The notes: generated by a model from the letters alone, not told the origin. A stretch of 30,890 bases of DNA from Methanofollis sp. (GCA_028696365.1 JAQVHG010000003.1:1-30890); one strand, 5' to 3'; positions 22,265 to 30,792 are shown, counted from the first letter of the stretch. Program-made: numbers and translations.

Positions 22265-23440
22265 ATGAAAAAACTGGTAATGTTGACTACTGGAATCGTT
22301 GCGGTTCTCATGATCCTTGTGCTCACCGCAGGGTGTGCCGTCTATAAAGACAACACCAACTTCCAGGACATCGGTGTTGTCAGGACCGACGCAGAGGGCG
22401 AGACCCTCTGGGAGCAGACTGTCGACGACAGCGGGTATGGGGACTACCTCTCTGAGGTGACGGCCTCGTCTGACGGTCGGGTATTTGTAGTATCCATTCT
22501 CACGAATCCTCCGAAGTCCAATCTTTCGATGGACACGAACTGGGTTGCATGTCTTGGGCCCAATGGTGAGAAACTCTGGAACTGGAGTGGATCGAGTTAT
22601 CCCGACGACCTTGCCCCGGCCCCTGACCGGGGATGTGTCGCTGTGTTCGGATATAGTGGGATCGTGAAGATCGGGCCTAAAGGCAGTACTGGATGGACTG
22701 TTCCCGTGTCAGAGATCCTTGAACAATTTCCTGAAAGAAAGAGACCCTCGAGTGCCGAAATGTCGGCAATTGCTCTGGCTGCATCAGGTCGCTATATCGT
22801 CGGTGGCGATCTGCCGACACATAGCCCAGACGGCGCTCTCTGTGTACAGATCGATGAGAACGGGACGGTGCTGGATGCGAAAAAATATACCGGACAGAAG
22901 AATCCTCTCTGGCGTGTCGGTGCAATCGTCCCGATGTCTGACGGTGGGTGTGCAGTAATCGGGGATCTCTATGAGCGGCCCCGGCTGACACGTCTTGATG
23001 CCAGCGGAGATATTCTCTGGAATGTCTCAGTTCCCTTCTCCTCCTCAGGGTATGACTACCATGGGGTCCGTGAGATCAACAAGGGCGGTCTGGAATTGCT
23101 GGTCGTGGAACAAGGGAACGGGGGTTCTGATCAGGGAAGGGATATAATGTATGGTCCTGATGGTGCAGTGCTCAGGGAAGAGACGTTTGCGATCCCTCCT
23201 GGTTGCCCGATCACCTGGGCGACTGACGGAGGATATGTGGTCGCCGCACTGATGGATGATGAGGGTGTTCTCGGATCCTCTGCATCTGAAGGTGGTTCTC
23301 GTGTGCACCTCATCAAATACAACGAGACCGGACATCAGGAGTGGGACCGCATCGTAGGATCGAAGTCCATGGATTCTGTCAAGACAATTGATCCAATCGG
23401 TGAGAATGGATACGTGATCGTGGGGGTAATCAAGAGGTGA
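22265..23440 (+). CDS. Beta-propeller-like (PQQ-repeat-like) lipoprotein 1
   Basis: A 391-residue lipoprotein. AGAGGAG just upstream supports the ATG at 22265. The signal peptide ends at the lipobox LTAGC (Cys24). The mature part has repeats ending in G-x-x-x-W, such as DAEGETLWEQT, GPNGEKLWNWS, DASGDILWNVS and NETGHQEWDR, interleaved with GG-C-A-V-x-G or YVVAA strands (DGGCAVIGD, DGGYVVAAL). This is the pattern of a multi-bladed propeller built from about 45-residue blades. It probably sits outside the membrane and may bind ligands or proteins; no catalytic motif is seen. The next gene is a clear paralogue, with one near-identical DNA segment. Confidence 0.88.
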   Translation: MKKLVMLTTGIVAVLMILVLTAGCAVYKDNTNFQDIGVVRTDAEGETLWEQTVDDSGYGDYLSEVTASSDGRVFVVSILTNPPKSNLSMDTNWVACLGPNGEKLWNWSGSSYPDDLAPAPDRGCVAVFGYSGIVKIGPKGSTGWTVPVSEILEQFPERKRPSSAEMSAIALAASGRYIVGGDLPTHSPDGALCVQIDENGTVLDAKKYTGQKNPLWRVGAIVPMSDGGCAVIGDLYERPRLTRLDASGDILWNVSVPFSSSGYDYHGVREINKGGLELLVVEQGNGGSDQGRDIMYGPDGAVLREETFAIPPGCPITWATDGGYVVAALMDDEGVLGSSASEGGSRVHLIKYNETGHQEWDRIVGSKSMDSVKTIDPIGENGYVIVGVIKR

Positions 23441-23493
23441 TGGGGGAATATGAACATAAAAAAGATCTGATTTTCAGTTTGGTGAATATTTAG

Positions 23494-24681
23494 ATGTATT
23501 TTCAAAGAATCGTCTCTCTCGGACTGATAGCGGCCCTCATGGCCTTCGTGCTCACCGCGGGGTGTTCATACTACTCCAGCGATACCAATCCTCAGGATAT
23601 CGGCGTCGTCAGGGTCGACGCGGAGGGCGAGACCCTCTGGGACCAGACCCTCGACAGCGGTTATGGGGACTATCTATTCCGCATGCACCGCTTATCCGAT
23701 GTTGTATCTGTGCCTGAAGGTAGGGTTTTTGTGGGATATAATCTCAGAAATCGTCCGAGTTCAGATCCTTCCATGCATATGGGATGGATCACGTGTCTTG
23801 GACCGGATGGGGAGAAAATCTGGGACTGGAGCATGGAATCGGAATGGCCTGCGGCTTATGCTCCCACTCTTGACGGTGGGTGCATTGTTATCGCTGAATT
23901 GGGGAGCGGACCAAGGATCGTGATGATTGGGTCTGATGGCATGACCCGGTGGGGGATTTATGCGTCTGCAATATCATTCGAGCCCACGGCGATCGCGTCG
24001 ATGAACTCAGGGAATTATATTGTCGGTGGCGGGAGTGTCCTGACACGTATCGATGAGAACGGGACGGTGCAGGACGTGAAGAACTATGCAGGGCTTGAGG
24101 CGTTTCCTGGTGTCGGTACAGTCCTTCCGATGACGGACGGGGGGTGTGGCGTGGTGGGAGGCCCCCGTGAGATACCCAGACTGGCACGGCTTGATGCCGA
24201 CGGAGAGATCCTCTGGAACGCAACTGTTCCATACATACCCTCGAAGTTCTGCGGCGTGCGGGAGAATGAAGTAGGCAGTCTTGACCTGTTGATCGAGGAG
24301 ATCGTGAATAATTCAGTTGTCCATGGCCCTGACGGTACGATGCACGCCATCACCTATGGTCCTGAGGGTGCAGTGCTCGGGGAAGAGACGTTTGCGATCC
24401 CTCCTGGTTGCCCGATCACCTGGGCGACTGGAGGAGGATATGTGGTCGCCGCACTGATGCACGATGAGGGCGATCTTGGGTATTTTGCAACTTTTGACAG
24501 CTCGTCGTATGTGCACCTCATAAAATATGATGAGACCGGACGTCAGGAGTGGGACCGCACCGTGGGATCAGAGCCTGATATGTACCACGTCGTGACGATC
24601 AATGCTGTTGGTGAGGACGGATATGTAGTGGTGGGGGAGAGAGTGAAGGAGAGAAGTTTCTTTGATATTCTGGCTTTGTAG
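23494..24681 (+). CDS. Beta-propeller-like lipoprotein 2, with element-derived stop codon
   Basis: A 395-residue paralogue of the preceding protein, with lipobox LTAGC (Cys24), the same opening QDIGVVRVDAEGETLWDQT and the same blade motifs. No good ribosome binding site precedes the ATG at 23494. The C-terminus differs. After DGYVVVGE the reading frame runs through VKERSFFDILAL and stops at TAG (24679-24681), which lies inside the left inverted repeat of the element at 24672. The paralogue ends at a similar point with IKR. The insertion therefore appears to have replaced the original end, adding a few residues without destroying the protein. Confidence 0.88.
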   Translation: MYFQRIVSLGLIAALMAFVLTAGCSYYSSDTNPQDIGVVRVDAEGETLWDQTLDSGYGDYLFRMHRLSDVVSVPEGRVFVGYNLRNRPSSDPSMHMGWITCLGPDGEKIWDWSMESEWPAAYAPTLDGGCIVIAELGSGPRIVMIGSDGMTRWGIYASAISFEPTAIASMNSGNYIVGGGSVLTRIDENGTVQDVKNYAGLEAFPGVGTVLPMTDGGCGVVGGPREIPRLARLDADGEILWNATVPYIPSKFCGVRENEVGSLDLLIEEIVNNSVVHGPDGTMHAITYGPEGAVLGEETFAIPPGCPITWATGGGYVVAALMHDEGDLGYFATFDSSSYVHLIKYDETGRQEWDRTVGSEPDMYHVVTINAVGEDGYVVVGERVKERSFFDILAL

Positions 24682-24902
24682 AAACCCGTACCAATTCTCA
24701 GTGCGAGCGCGATTCAACCGCCTTCCCCCATCTTCTCACCGGGGGCTCTGCCCCCGGACCCCCAGGATGAAGATAGGGCCAGGAAGGCACAATCGCTGAA
24801 TCTGAAGAGAAATTTACTGTCCACCACCTATCGCTCGCGCGGGGGGACCGGGGGGTGCAACCCCCCGTCGAAGAGAACTATCAAGAGGATTTCTACAGAG
24901 CC
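24672..24902. mobile_element. 231-bp inverted-repeat element with 7/8 target duplication
   Basis: The left end GGCTTTGTAGAAACCCG and right end GGATTTCTACAGAGCC are flanked by GATATTCT (24664-24671) and GATATTTT (24903-24910). The interior has the hairpin CCGGGGGCTCTGCCCCCGG (about 24739-24757) and a G-rich partner near 24841-24868 that can pair back with it. Its first ten bases overlap the 3' end of the lipoprotein gene. Confidence 0.85.
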
Positions 24903-24910
24903 GATATTTT

Positions 24911-25252
24911 TGTTTTGTAGAAATAATCTTGATCGCTCTTCTGTACCGGGTGCTGGCCACACGAAGAGAGGCAAAGGACGGGAGCACCCATTTTATGTTC
25001 ATCGATTCAGCCTTCCCCATCTGATCATACTCTCGCGTAGGTTCGGTGGAAACGAACGATAGTGAGTTCGAGAACAGGAGGAATCGAAGATTCCTTGTGA
25101 CAGGAAGATCTTCGATCTCCTGTGGATATTTGATCTTCGCCGACGACCAAAGGGAATTCTGAAGACAAGAGTCTTTGAGGAGCCCCGGCGTGATGGTACG
25201 GGAAAGCGGGTGCGTCACACTCGTACCAAACGGTGAGGCCTTCTACAGACCC
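24911..25252. mobile_element. 342-bp element copy, adjacent to the previous one
   Basis: The left end TGTTTTGTAGAAATAATC is degenerate and the right end GAGGCCTTCTACAGACCC is clear. The right subterminal block GGTGCGTCACACTCGTACC matches other copies. The interior includes GGTGGAAACGAACGATAGTG and the palindrome GGAAGATCTTCGATCTCC. The flanks GATATTTT and AAGAAAAT do not match. The right flank begins repeat R80 copy 2. Confidence 0.72.
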
Positions 25253-25254
25253 AA

Positions 25255-25334
25255 GAAAATAGTGATCCCCCCTTCCCTCATCCTCCTGCCTCAAGGCGGC
25301 CTCATCCTTTTTGGGGAGGATGTACTCACCACCA
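25255..25334 (-). repeat. Dispersed repeat R80, copy 2
   Basis: Inverted counterpart of 20032-20115. On the minus strand it contains AAAAAGGATGAGGCCGCCTT, and GATCACTATTTTC at its end. Copies 1 and 2 lie about 5 kb apart in opposite orientations and bracket the accessory DUF3800-lipoprotein stretch. Confidence 0.75.
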
Positions 25335-25418
25335 CTTCATCGCAGTGTATGAAAAATATATTTGTCTGACCATCTATCTTCCCTTCACAAGGTACGCCTC
25401 CTCCCATCCCCAGACGCC

Positions 25419-25427
25419 ATATTTATC
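25419..25427 (+). promoter_or_regulatory. TATA box for the glutamate dehydrogenase gene
   Basis: ATATTTATC is centred about 32 bases upstream of the ATG at 25455, with no ribosome binding site between. This is consistent with a leaderless or very short-leader mRNA. Confidence 0.55.
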
Positions 25428-25454
25428 TCAGCGCGCGAGAATGCTGCCTTCACT

Positions 25455-26702
25455 ATGAGCACGACCGGACTCCTTGAGACCATCATCAGACATGTCTGCA
25501 CCTGCGTCGACGACCTCGGCCTGGACGCCGAGACCGAGGCCGCCCTCACGATGCCGATGCGCGAGCTCCATGTCTCCATCCCGGTGAGGATGGACTCTGG
25601 GAAGATCAAGGTCTTCGAGGGGTTCAGAGTCCAGTTCAATGATGCACGCGGGCCGACGAAGGGCGGGATCCGTTTCCACCCCGAGGAAAGCCTGGAGTCG
25701 ATCAGGGGGCTTGCGGCGATCATGACCTGGAAGTGCGCCCTCCTCGGCCTCCCACTCGGCGGGGCGAAGGGCGGGGTGATCTGCAACCCAAAAGAACTCT
25801 CTGAGTCCGAACTCGAACGGTTGAGCCGGGCTTATATCAGGGCGGTCTCCAGGTTCATCGGGCCCGACGAGGACATTCCCGCCCCCGATGTCTACACCAA
25901 CGCACAGGTGATGGCCTGGATGATGGACGAGTACTCCAAGATCTCCGGGAGAAATGCCTTTGGGGCGATCACCGGCAAACCCCTTGCGGTCTGGGGGTCT
26001 GAAGGCCGGGTCGACGCCACGGCGAGGGGCGGGTGGTATGTCGTGGAAGAGGCGGCCAAGGACGCCGGGATCGACCTTGCCAGGGCGACGGTGGCGGTCC
26101 AGGGTTTCGGGAACGTGGGGAGCCATGCCGCTCGCCTCGCCTCGGTCCTCACCGGGGCGAAGGTGGTGGCGGTGAGCGACAGCCAGGGCGGGGTGATGAA
26201 CAGGGAGGGGCTGGACATCAACCGCCTTGTCGAACACAAGCACGCCACCGGGCAGGTCGCCGGGTTTCCAGGGGGGAGAGAGATGAACAGCGGGGATCTT
26301 CTCACCCTCGACGTCGACCTCCTCATCCCCGCAGCCCTCGAGAACGCCGTCACCGAGGAGAATGCCGGTGAGGTGCGGGCCGGGATCGTCGCCGAGTTTG
26401 CGAACGGCCCGGTGGCCGAGGGGGCCGAGAGCGCCCTCGAAGAAAACGGGGTGCTCCTCCTCCCAGACATCCTCTGCAATGGCGGCGGGGTGGTCGTCTC
26501 GTACTTCGAGATGGTCCAGAACGCCACCCTCGACCACTGGGACGAGGCCGAGGTCGACCGGCGGCTGCGCAGACAGATGAAGGACGCTTATCATGCCGTC
26601 CACGAGAAAGCCCTCATCACCGGCACCTCGCTTCGGCGGGCGGCCTACTCAATTGCGGTGAGCAACACCCTGGATGCGATGCGGACGCGGGGGTGGGTCT
26701 GA
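25455..26702 (+). CDS. gdhA: Glutamate dehydrogenase (Glu/Leu/Phe/Val dehydrogenase family)
   Basis: Interconverts glutamate and 2-oxoglutarate plus ammonia using NAD(P). The protein is 415 residues, normal for archaeal GDH. Active-site segments are ARGPTKGGIRFHP and LGLPLGGAKGGV, the latter carrying the catalytic lysine, followed by PAPDVYTNAQVMAWMMDEY with the conserved aspartate. The Rossmann cofactor motif is GFGNVGSHAA (about residue 220). The start at 25455 is preferred over 25362, because residues before it do not resemble the family and a TATA box fits a leaderless start. The cutA-like gene begins directly at its stop codon. It faces the ornithine/proline pathway genes, placing glutamate at the centre of this locus. 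Confidence 0.96.
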   Translation: MSTTGLLETIIRHVCTCVDDLGLDAETEAALTMPMRELHVSIPVRMDSGKIKVFEGFRVQFNDARGPTKGGIRFHPEESLESIRGLAAIMTWKCALLGLPLGGAKGGVICNPKELSESELERLSRAYIRAVSRFIGPDEDIPAPDVYTNAQVMAWMMDEYSKISGRNAFGAITGKPLAVWGSEGRVDATARGGWYVVEEAAKDAGIDLARATVAVQGFGNVGSHAARLASVLTGAKVVAVSDSQGGVMNREGLDINRLVEHKHATGQVAGFPGGREMNSGDLLTLDVDLLIPAALENAVTEENAGEVRAGIVAEFANGPVAEGAESALEENGVLLLPDILCNGGGVVVSYFEMVQNATLDHWDEAEVDRRLRRQMKDAYHAVHEKALITGTSLRRAAYSIAVSNTLDAMRTRGWV

Positions 26703-27059
26703 ATGGACCCTGGGATCGTCGTCGTCCTCTGCACCGCCCCGTCGGGGGACGCCGAACGGATCGCCGAACGAGTCGTCGAGAAACGGCTGGCCGCCTGTGT
26801 GAATCTCTTCGGGGTGGGCTCGGTCTTCTGGTGGGAGGGGACGCTCGCCCGCGAGCGTGAGGAACTCCTGGTCATCAAGACGAGGCGCGACCTCCTCCCA
26901 GACCTCACCGCCGCCCTGAAGGGGGCGCACCCCTATGAGACCCCAGAGATCATCGCCCTCCCGATCATCGGTGGCGACGCCGACTACCTGGCCTGGGTTG
27001 CCGACGAGACACGGAGAGGGGAGAGTTCAGGGGAGCGGCATCCTCCCGAGTGCCCGTAG
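26703..27059 (+). CDS. cutA: CutA1-type divalent-cation tolerance protein
   Basis: A small trimeric, ferredoxin-like-fold protein, 118 residues. Family landmarks are IVVVLCTAPSGDAERIAERVVEKRLAACVN near the N-terminus, WWEG in the middle, and the hallmark HPYETPEIIALPI. Its ATG follows the gdhA stop with no gap, so translation is probably coupled. The last 11 codons overlap the end of the convergent proline dehydrogenase gene by 33 bases. The C-terminal extension RRGESSGERHPPECP encoded there looks unlike other CutA proteins. The physiological role of CutA1 in archaea is unsettled; the link to GDH is only positional. Confidence 0.94.
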   Translation: MDPGIVVVLCTAPSGDAERIAERVVEKRLAACVNLFGVGSVFWWEGTLAREREELLVIKTRRDLLPDLTAALKGAHPYETPEIIALPIIGGDADYLAWVADETRRGESSGERHPPECP

Positions 27060-27836
27060 AGTCGCAAGGTAGCGCCGACGCCGCTCCACATAGGCCCCCG
27101 CGTCCCGACCGAAGGGGATGTACTCCCTGACCCTCCACCCCTGCTCGGCCATCTGTTCTTTTGTCCGGTCGGCAAGCCCGGTCAGAAAAGCAAACTCCAC
27201 CTGTTCCTTCGAGGCCCCGCCGACGTGGAGGAGCCATGCCACCAGGTCGGGGTCGTGGGTGCCGACTGAGAAGGGACGGCCCGAGGTGATGAGCCTGGCG
27301 GCGACGCTCCTGAACCGACCCTGGACCTCGAAGAAATCGTCGACGTCCCCGAGGTACGCCCCCTTCACCAGGCGCGGCCTGGTCCCGGTTGCCGCAAGCC
27401 GCGTGAGGTCCTCCACCGTCCGGTCGAGGTAGGCCTGCACGGCAAGGGTGAGCGGGGGCTCGGCGGCCGCATGGCGGTACGCCGCTTCCATGGCAAGGTC
27501 GACCAGCCCCCGCCCCTCCATATCGAGTTCGACGGCGACACCGCGCCGCTCGCCTTCATTGACGATCGTGTCCAGGCGTTCCAGCGCCCCTTCGGGATCG
27601 AAGACCCCGCCGAGCGCGGTCAACTTCACCCCGACCGCGGCGTCGAGGTCGCGTTTCTCAGCGGCACGGACGCCCGCGACAAACTCTGAAGTCAGCCCCT
27701 TCGCCTCTTTTGTGTCTTTTGCAAACTCACCGACCGGGGTCAGGGTGCACTCGATCCCCTGGCCGTTCCTCTCCTGGCACCTCGCCACCGCCTGCTTCAG
27801 GTCAGGGAGATGCCAGCGCTCCATGGCCAATCGCAT
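27027..27836 (-). CDS. Proline dehydrogenase (FAD-dependent, short type)
   Basis: Predicted to oxidise proline to delta-1-pyrroline-5-carboxylate; 269 residues, similar to the compact prokaryotic ProDH (beta/alpha barrel). Landmarks are VELDMEGRG, LAVQAYLDRTVEDLTRL (equivalent to the QAYL segment), PRLVKGAYLGD with the FAD-contacting lysine, VGTHDPDLVAWL, and the C-terminal REYIPFGRDAGAYVERRRR, where the Y-x-x-R-R pair binds the substrate carboxylate. The start at 27836 is the first plausible one after the upstream stop, although no ribosome binding site is visible. It follows the pyrroline-5-carboxylate dehydrogenase gene by 37 bases. An electron acceptor in a strict anaerobe is not evident from the sequence. 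Confidence 0.92.
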   Translation of the reverse strand: MRLAMERWHLPDLKQAVARCQERNGQGIECTLTPVGEFAKDTKEAKGLTSEFVAGVRAAEKRDLDAAVGVKLTALGGVFDPEGALERLDTIVNEGERRGVAVELDMEGRGLVDLAMEAAYRHAAAEPPLTLAVQAYLDRTVEDLTRLAATGTRPRLVKGAYLGDVDDFFEVQGRFRSVAARLITSGRPFSVGTHDPDLVAWLLHVGGASKEQVEFAFLTGLADRTKEQMAEQGWRVREYIPFGRDAGAYVERRRRYLATLRALGRMPLP

Positions 27837-27873
27837 GCCCGGGAATAGCAGGGAGGCGAGAAAAAGGTGGTGG

Positions 27874-29442
27874 TCAGGGGGCGTACTGGCTGCTCTGCGC
27901 CTGTTCTCTGAGATACGAGAGAAGATAATACGGCCCGCCGACCCCCTTCCCGGCCGACCCGCTCGCCTTCCACCCGCCGAAGGGCTGCACGCCGGGCCAC
28001 GCCCCGGTCGTCGCCCCGCCCTGACGGTTGGCATAACAGACCCCGAACCTGATCCCCTCGAAGAAGGCCCCGACCTCGTCGGAGTCCTCGGCAAAGATCC
28101 CGGCGGTCAGGCCATACTCGGTCTCGTTCGCATGGCTGACTGCCTCGTCAAGAGACCTGAAAGGCTGCATGCAGAGGAAGGGGACGAAGAGTTCGTGCTT
28201 CATCAAGGGGTGGTCCTCAGGGAGACCGGCGACGAGCGTGGGCTGCACATAAAACCCGCGGGCCAGGGCGCCCTCCTCCAGCGTCTTCCCGCCGGCGAGC
28301 ACCTGGCCGCCGTCCTGCCGGCACCTTGCCACCGCCTCCTCGAAGGTCTGCTTCGCCCTGGCCGAGATGAGCGGGCCCATGAAGACCCCACGCTCGCGAG
28401 GGTCGCCGACGACGCACTCCCCGACCCGCCTGATCAGCATCCTGGCACACTCCTCGGCGCCCTCCTGCTCGACATAGACCCGCGAGGTGGCGCTGCACTT
28501 CTGCCCGCCGTATCCGAAGGCGGCGCGGGCCACCCCCTCGACCGCCTTCTCCAGGTCGGCCGTCCCGGTAACGATGCAGGGGTTCTTGCTTCCCATCTCG
28601 GCGACGACTGGTTTGGGATAGGCCTGGCGTGCGAGGAAAGTGCGCATCAGCCACATCCCCACCTCCCGCGACCCCGTGAAGGCGATCCCGTCGACCGCCG
28701 GGTGGGCGGTGACCACCTCACCGAAGGGGTGGCCAGGACCGGTGAGCAGGTTGACAGCGCCGGCAGGCACCCCGGCCTCAATGAAGGCCTCATAGAGCCT
28801 GATGCCGGAGAGCGGGGTCTTGCTTGCGGGTTTGAGCACGACGGTATTTCCGGTGAGGAGGGCTGCCGAGGCCATCCCGGCCGCAAGGTCGAGCGGGAAG
28901 TTGAAGGGCGAGATGACCGCCCAGACGCCGTGCGGGCGCATCACGCTCCTGTTCGTCGCCCCAGGAGTCTCGGGGCGCATCGGGACGACGAACCCGTCGG
29001 CCTGCTCGTAGAGGTCACAGTGGTACCTGATCATGTCCACGGCCTCGCCGACCTCGGCGATCGCCTCGGCCCGCGTCTTTCCGGCCTCCATCGTGATGAG
29101 GGCGGCGAGAGGGTAGACCTCGCGGTCGAGGACCTTTGCCGTCGCACGCATCGCCGCCACCCGCTCGGCCGGGTCGGTCCGGCTCCATGCCGGGTATGCG
29201 TTCCTCGCCACCTCGACCGCTACCTTCGCCTCCTCTTCCCCGGCCTGCTGGAAGTGCCCGGTGATCACCTCCTGGTCGACCGGCGACCTGACCACAAACT
29301 CTCGTGTCGTCGTAAACTGCTTCCCACCGATGAAGAGCGGGTGGCGGTGGCCGAGCCGGCTCTCCAGGTCTGAAAGGGCCGCCTCATAGGAGGCGTGCAT
29401 CCCCTCGTCCGATTCCAGGCTGACATAGGTAACTTTTCTCAT
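27874..29442 (-). CDS. L-glutamate gamma-semialdehyde (pyrroline-5-carboxylate) dehydrogenase
   Basis: Aldehyde dehydrogenase superfamily enzyme of 522 residues that would oxidise glutamate semialdehyde to glutamate with NAD(P). The catalytic cysteine is Cys316 in GYGGQKCSATS, and the general base is Glu282 in VVAEMGSKNP. The cofactor loop FTGSREVG and the oxyanion asparagine in SPFNFPLD are present. The N-terminus with MKMRKVTYVSLES leads into an arm typical of P5C dehydrogenases. The start at 29442 has GAGGAG nine bases upstream; 29448 is possible. The gene lies 13 bases after the aminotransferase gene and is followed by ProDH, so one transcript would make the steps from both ornithine and proline to glutamate. 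Confidence 0.94.
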   Translation of the reverse strand: MRKVTYVSLESDEGMHASYEAALSDLESRLGHRHPLFIGGKQFTTTREFVVRSPVDQEVITGHFQQAGEEEAKVAVEVARNAYPAWSRTDPAERVAAMRATAKVLDREVYPLAALITMEAGKTRAEAIAEVGEAVDMIRYHCDLYEQADGFVVPMRPETPGATNRSVMRPHGVWAVISPFNFPLDLAAGMASAALLTGNTVVLKPASKTPLSGIRLYEAFIEAGVPAGAVNLLTGPGHPFGEVVTAHPAVDGIAFTGSREVGMWLMRTFLARQAYPKPVVAEMGSKNPCIVTGTADLEKAVEGVARAAFGYGGQKCSATSRVYVEQEGAEECARMLIRRVGECVVGDPRERGVFMGPLISARAKQTFEEAVARCRQDGGQVLAGGKTLEEGALARGFYVQPTLVAGLPEDHPLMKHELFVPFLCMQPFRSLDEAVSHANETEYGLTAGIFAEDSDEVGAFFEGIRFGVCYANRQGGATTGAWPGVQPFGGWKASGSAGKGVGGPYYLLSYLREQAQSSQYAP

Positions 29443-29455
29443 CTTCATCAACTCC

Positions 29456-30766
29456 TCAGAGGCCTTCCATCGCCTCGTCCAGGACCCGAAGTCCGGCCCT
29501 GATCTCCTCTTCGTCCATGACAAGCGGCGGGGAGAAACGGATCACCGACTCGCCCGCGGGGAGAAGAGTGAGCCCCCGCTCAAACGCCCGCACCAGGGCG
29601 CGGTTCCTGGTCGCCCGCGCCGGCACCCTGCTCACCCGGTCCTCTACCAGTTCGATCACGGCCATCAGCCCGACCCCACGCACGTCTCCGATGATCTCGT
29701 GGCGTTCCTGGAGACGGTGGAGCCCGTCGAGGAGCACGGTCCCGGCCTCCCTCACATGCGCCCCGAACCCTGGCGCCTGCATGATCTCGAGCGCCGCCAG
29801 TCCCGCGGCGCAGGCCACATTGTTCCCGCCAAAGGTGCTGGCATGCGAGCCGGGCGGCCAGTCCATCACCTCCTCTGAGGCGACCGTGGCACCAAGCGGC
29901 ATTCCCCCGCCGAGGGCCTTGGCCAGGCAGACGATGTCAGGGACGACCCCCTCGTGCTCTGAGGCGAGGAACCGCCCGGTCCGGTAGCACCCGGCCTGCA
30001 CCTCGTCGGCGACCAGGAGGATCCCGTACTCGTCGCAGAGATCGCGCAGGGCCTGCAGGAACCCGGGCGGCGGGACGACATAGCCGCCCTCGCCCAGAAT
30101 GGGTTCGACGACGATGGCCGCCACCTCCTCTGGCGAGACCTCGGTCCTGAAGACCTCCTCCCTGAGGTACTTGATCACGTCGACGGCACAACTCACCGAT
30201 TCGAGCCCGAAGGGGCAGTACGGGTCAGGGTACGGGGCATGGACCACCGGGAGGAAGGGCCCGAAGTGCTTCCTCTGGATCACCTTCGTCGCCGTGAGGC
30301 TGAGCGCCCCATAGGTCCGGCCGTGGAACCCGCCATAAAAAGAGATGAAATACTTCCGCTTCGTGTGCCGGCGGGCAAGTTTGAGAGCCGCCTCCACGCT
30401 CTCGGCGCCGGAGTTGGAAAAATAGACCTGGTCGAGTCCGTTGGGGAGCATCGTCACCAACTCCTCGGCAAAGCGGACCGGCACCTCAGAGCAGACGTCC
30501 AGGAACGCCCCGTGTGAGAGGCGCCCCACCTGCTCCCGCACCGCCTCGACGACCGCCGGGTGGTTCCAACCCACATTCATCACCGCGATCCCAGCCGTGA
30601 AGTCGAGGTACCGGTTCCCGTCCACGTCCCAGAGGTTGGTGCCCTCGGCCCGGTCGACGACCAGCGGGTACTCCCGCGCCATCGACTGGGAGACGACCCG
30701 CTGGTCCCGTTCCAGGACGGCCCGGGCACGCGGTCCCGGGGGTATGGTCGTGATGAGCGGTTCCAT
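29456..30766 (-). CDS. Class III PLP aminotransferase (ornithine/4-aminobutyrate type)
   Basis: A 436-residue fold type I aminotransferase. The N-terminal YLDFTAGIAVMNVGWNHP, then YFSNSGAESVEAALKLAR (phosphate-binding region), SFYGGFHGRTYGALSLTATK, VEPILGEGGYVVPPPGFL, LLVADEVQAG (cofactor aspartate) and CLAKALGGGMPLGA (Schiff-base lysine) are all intact. Family members act on ornithine, GABA, acetylornithine or related omega-amines. Adjacent P5C dehydrogenase and ProDH genes favour ornithine delta-transamination to glutamate semialdehyde; that assignment is inference. It is the first gene of the operon, with a TATA-like element close upstream and no ribosome binding site, so it is likely leaderless. 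Confidence 0.92.
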   Translation of the reverse strand: MEPLITTIPPGPRARAVLERDQRVVSQSMAREYPLVVDRAEGTNLWDVDGNRYLDFTAGIAVMNVGWNHPAVVEAVREQVGRLSHGAFLDVCSEVPVRFAEELVTMLPNGLDQVYFSNSGAESVEAALKLARRHTKRKYFISFYGGFHGRTYGALSLTATKVIQRKHFGPFLPVVHAPYPDPYCPFGLESVSCAVDVIKYLREEVFRTEVSPEEVAAIVVEPILGEGGYVVPPPGFLQALRDLCDEYGILLVADEVQAGCYRTGRFLASEHEGVVPDIVCLAKALGGGMPLGATVASEEVMDWPPGSHASTFGGNNVACAAGLAALEIMQAPGFGAHVREAGTVLLDGLHRLQERHEIIGDVRGVGLMAVIELVEDRVSRVPARATRNRALVRAFERGLTLLPAGESVIRFSPPLVMDEEEIRAGLRVLDEAMEGL

Positions 30767-30783
30767 GGTGAAGATATCGGCGA

Positions 30784-30792
30784 GATATATAA
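30784..30792 (-). promoter_or_regulatory. TATA-like box for the aminotransferase operon
   Basis: On the minus strand the stretch reads TATTATATATC, about 18-26 bases before the ATG at 30766. The spacing is slightly short for a leaderless start, so the exact start site is uncertain. Confidence 0.5.

Noticed and set aside
25428..26603. A 391-codon open frame antisense to gdhA
   Set aside because: Composition of a GC-rich shadow frame (His, Pro, Asp and Gly rich), with no domain, against an intact glutamate dehydrogenase on the other strand.
27448..29373. A 641-codon open frame on the plus strand
   Set aside because: It is antisense to the well-supported P5C dehydrogenase and proline dehydrogenase genes, is rich in Arg, Pro and Gly, and has no recognisable domain. 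Such long shadows are expected in GC-rich DNA.
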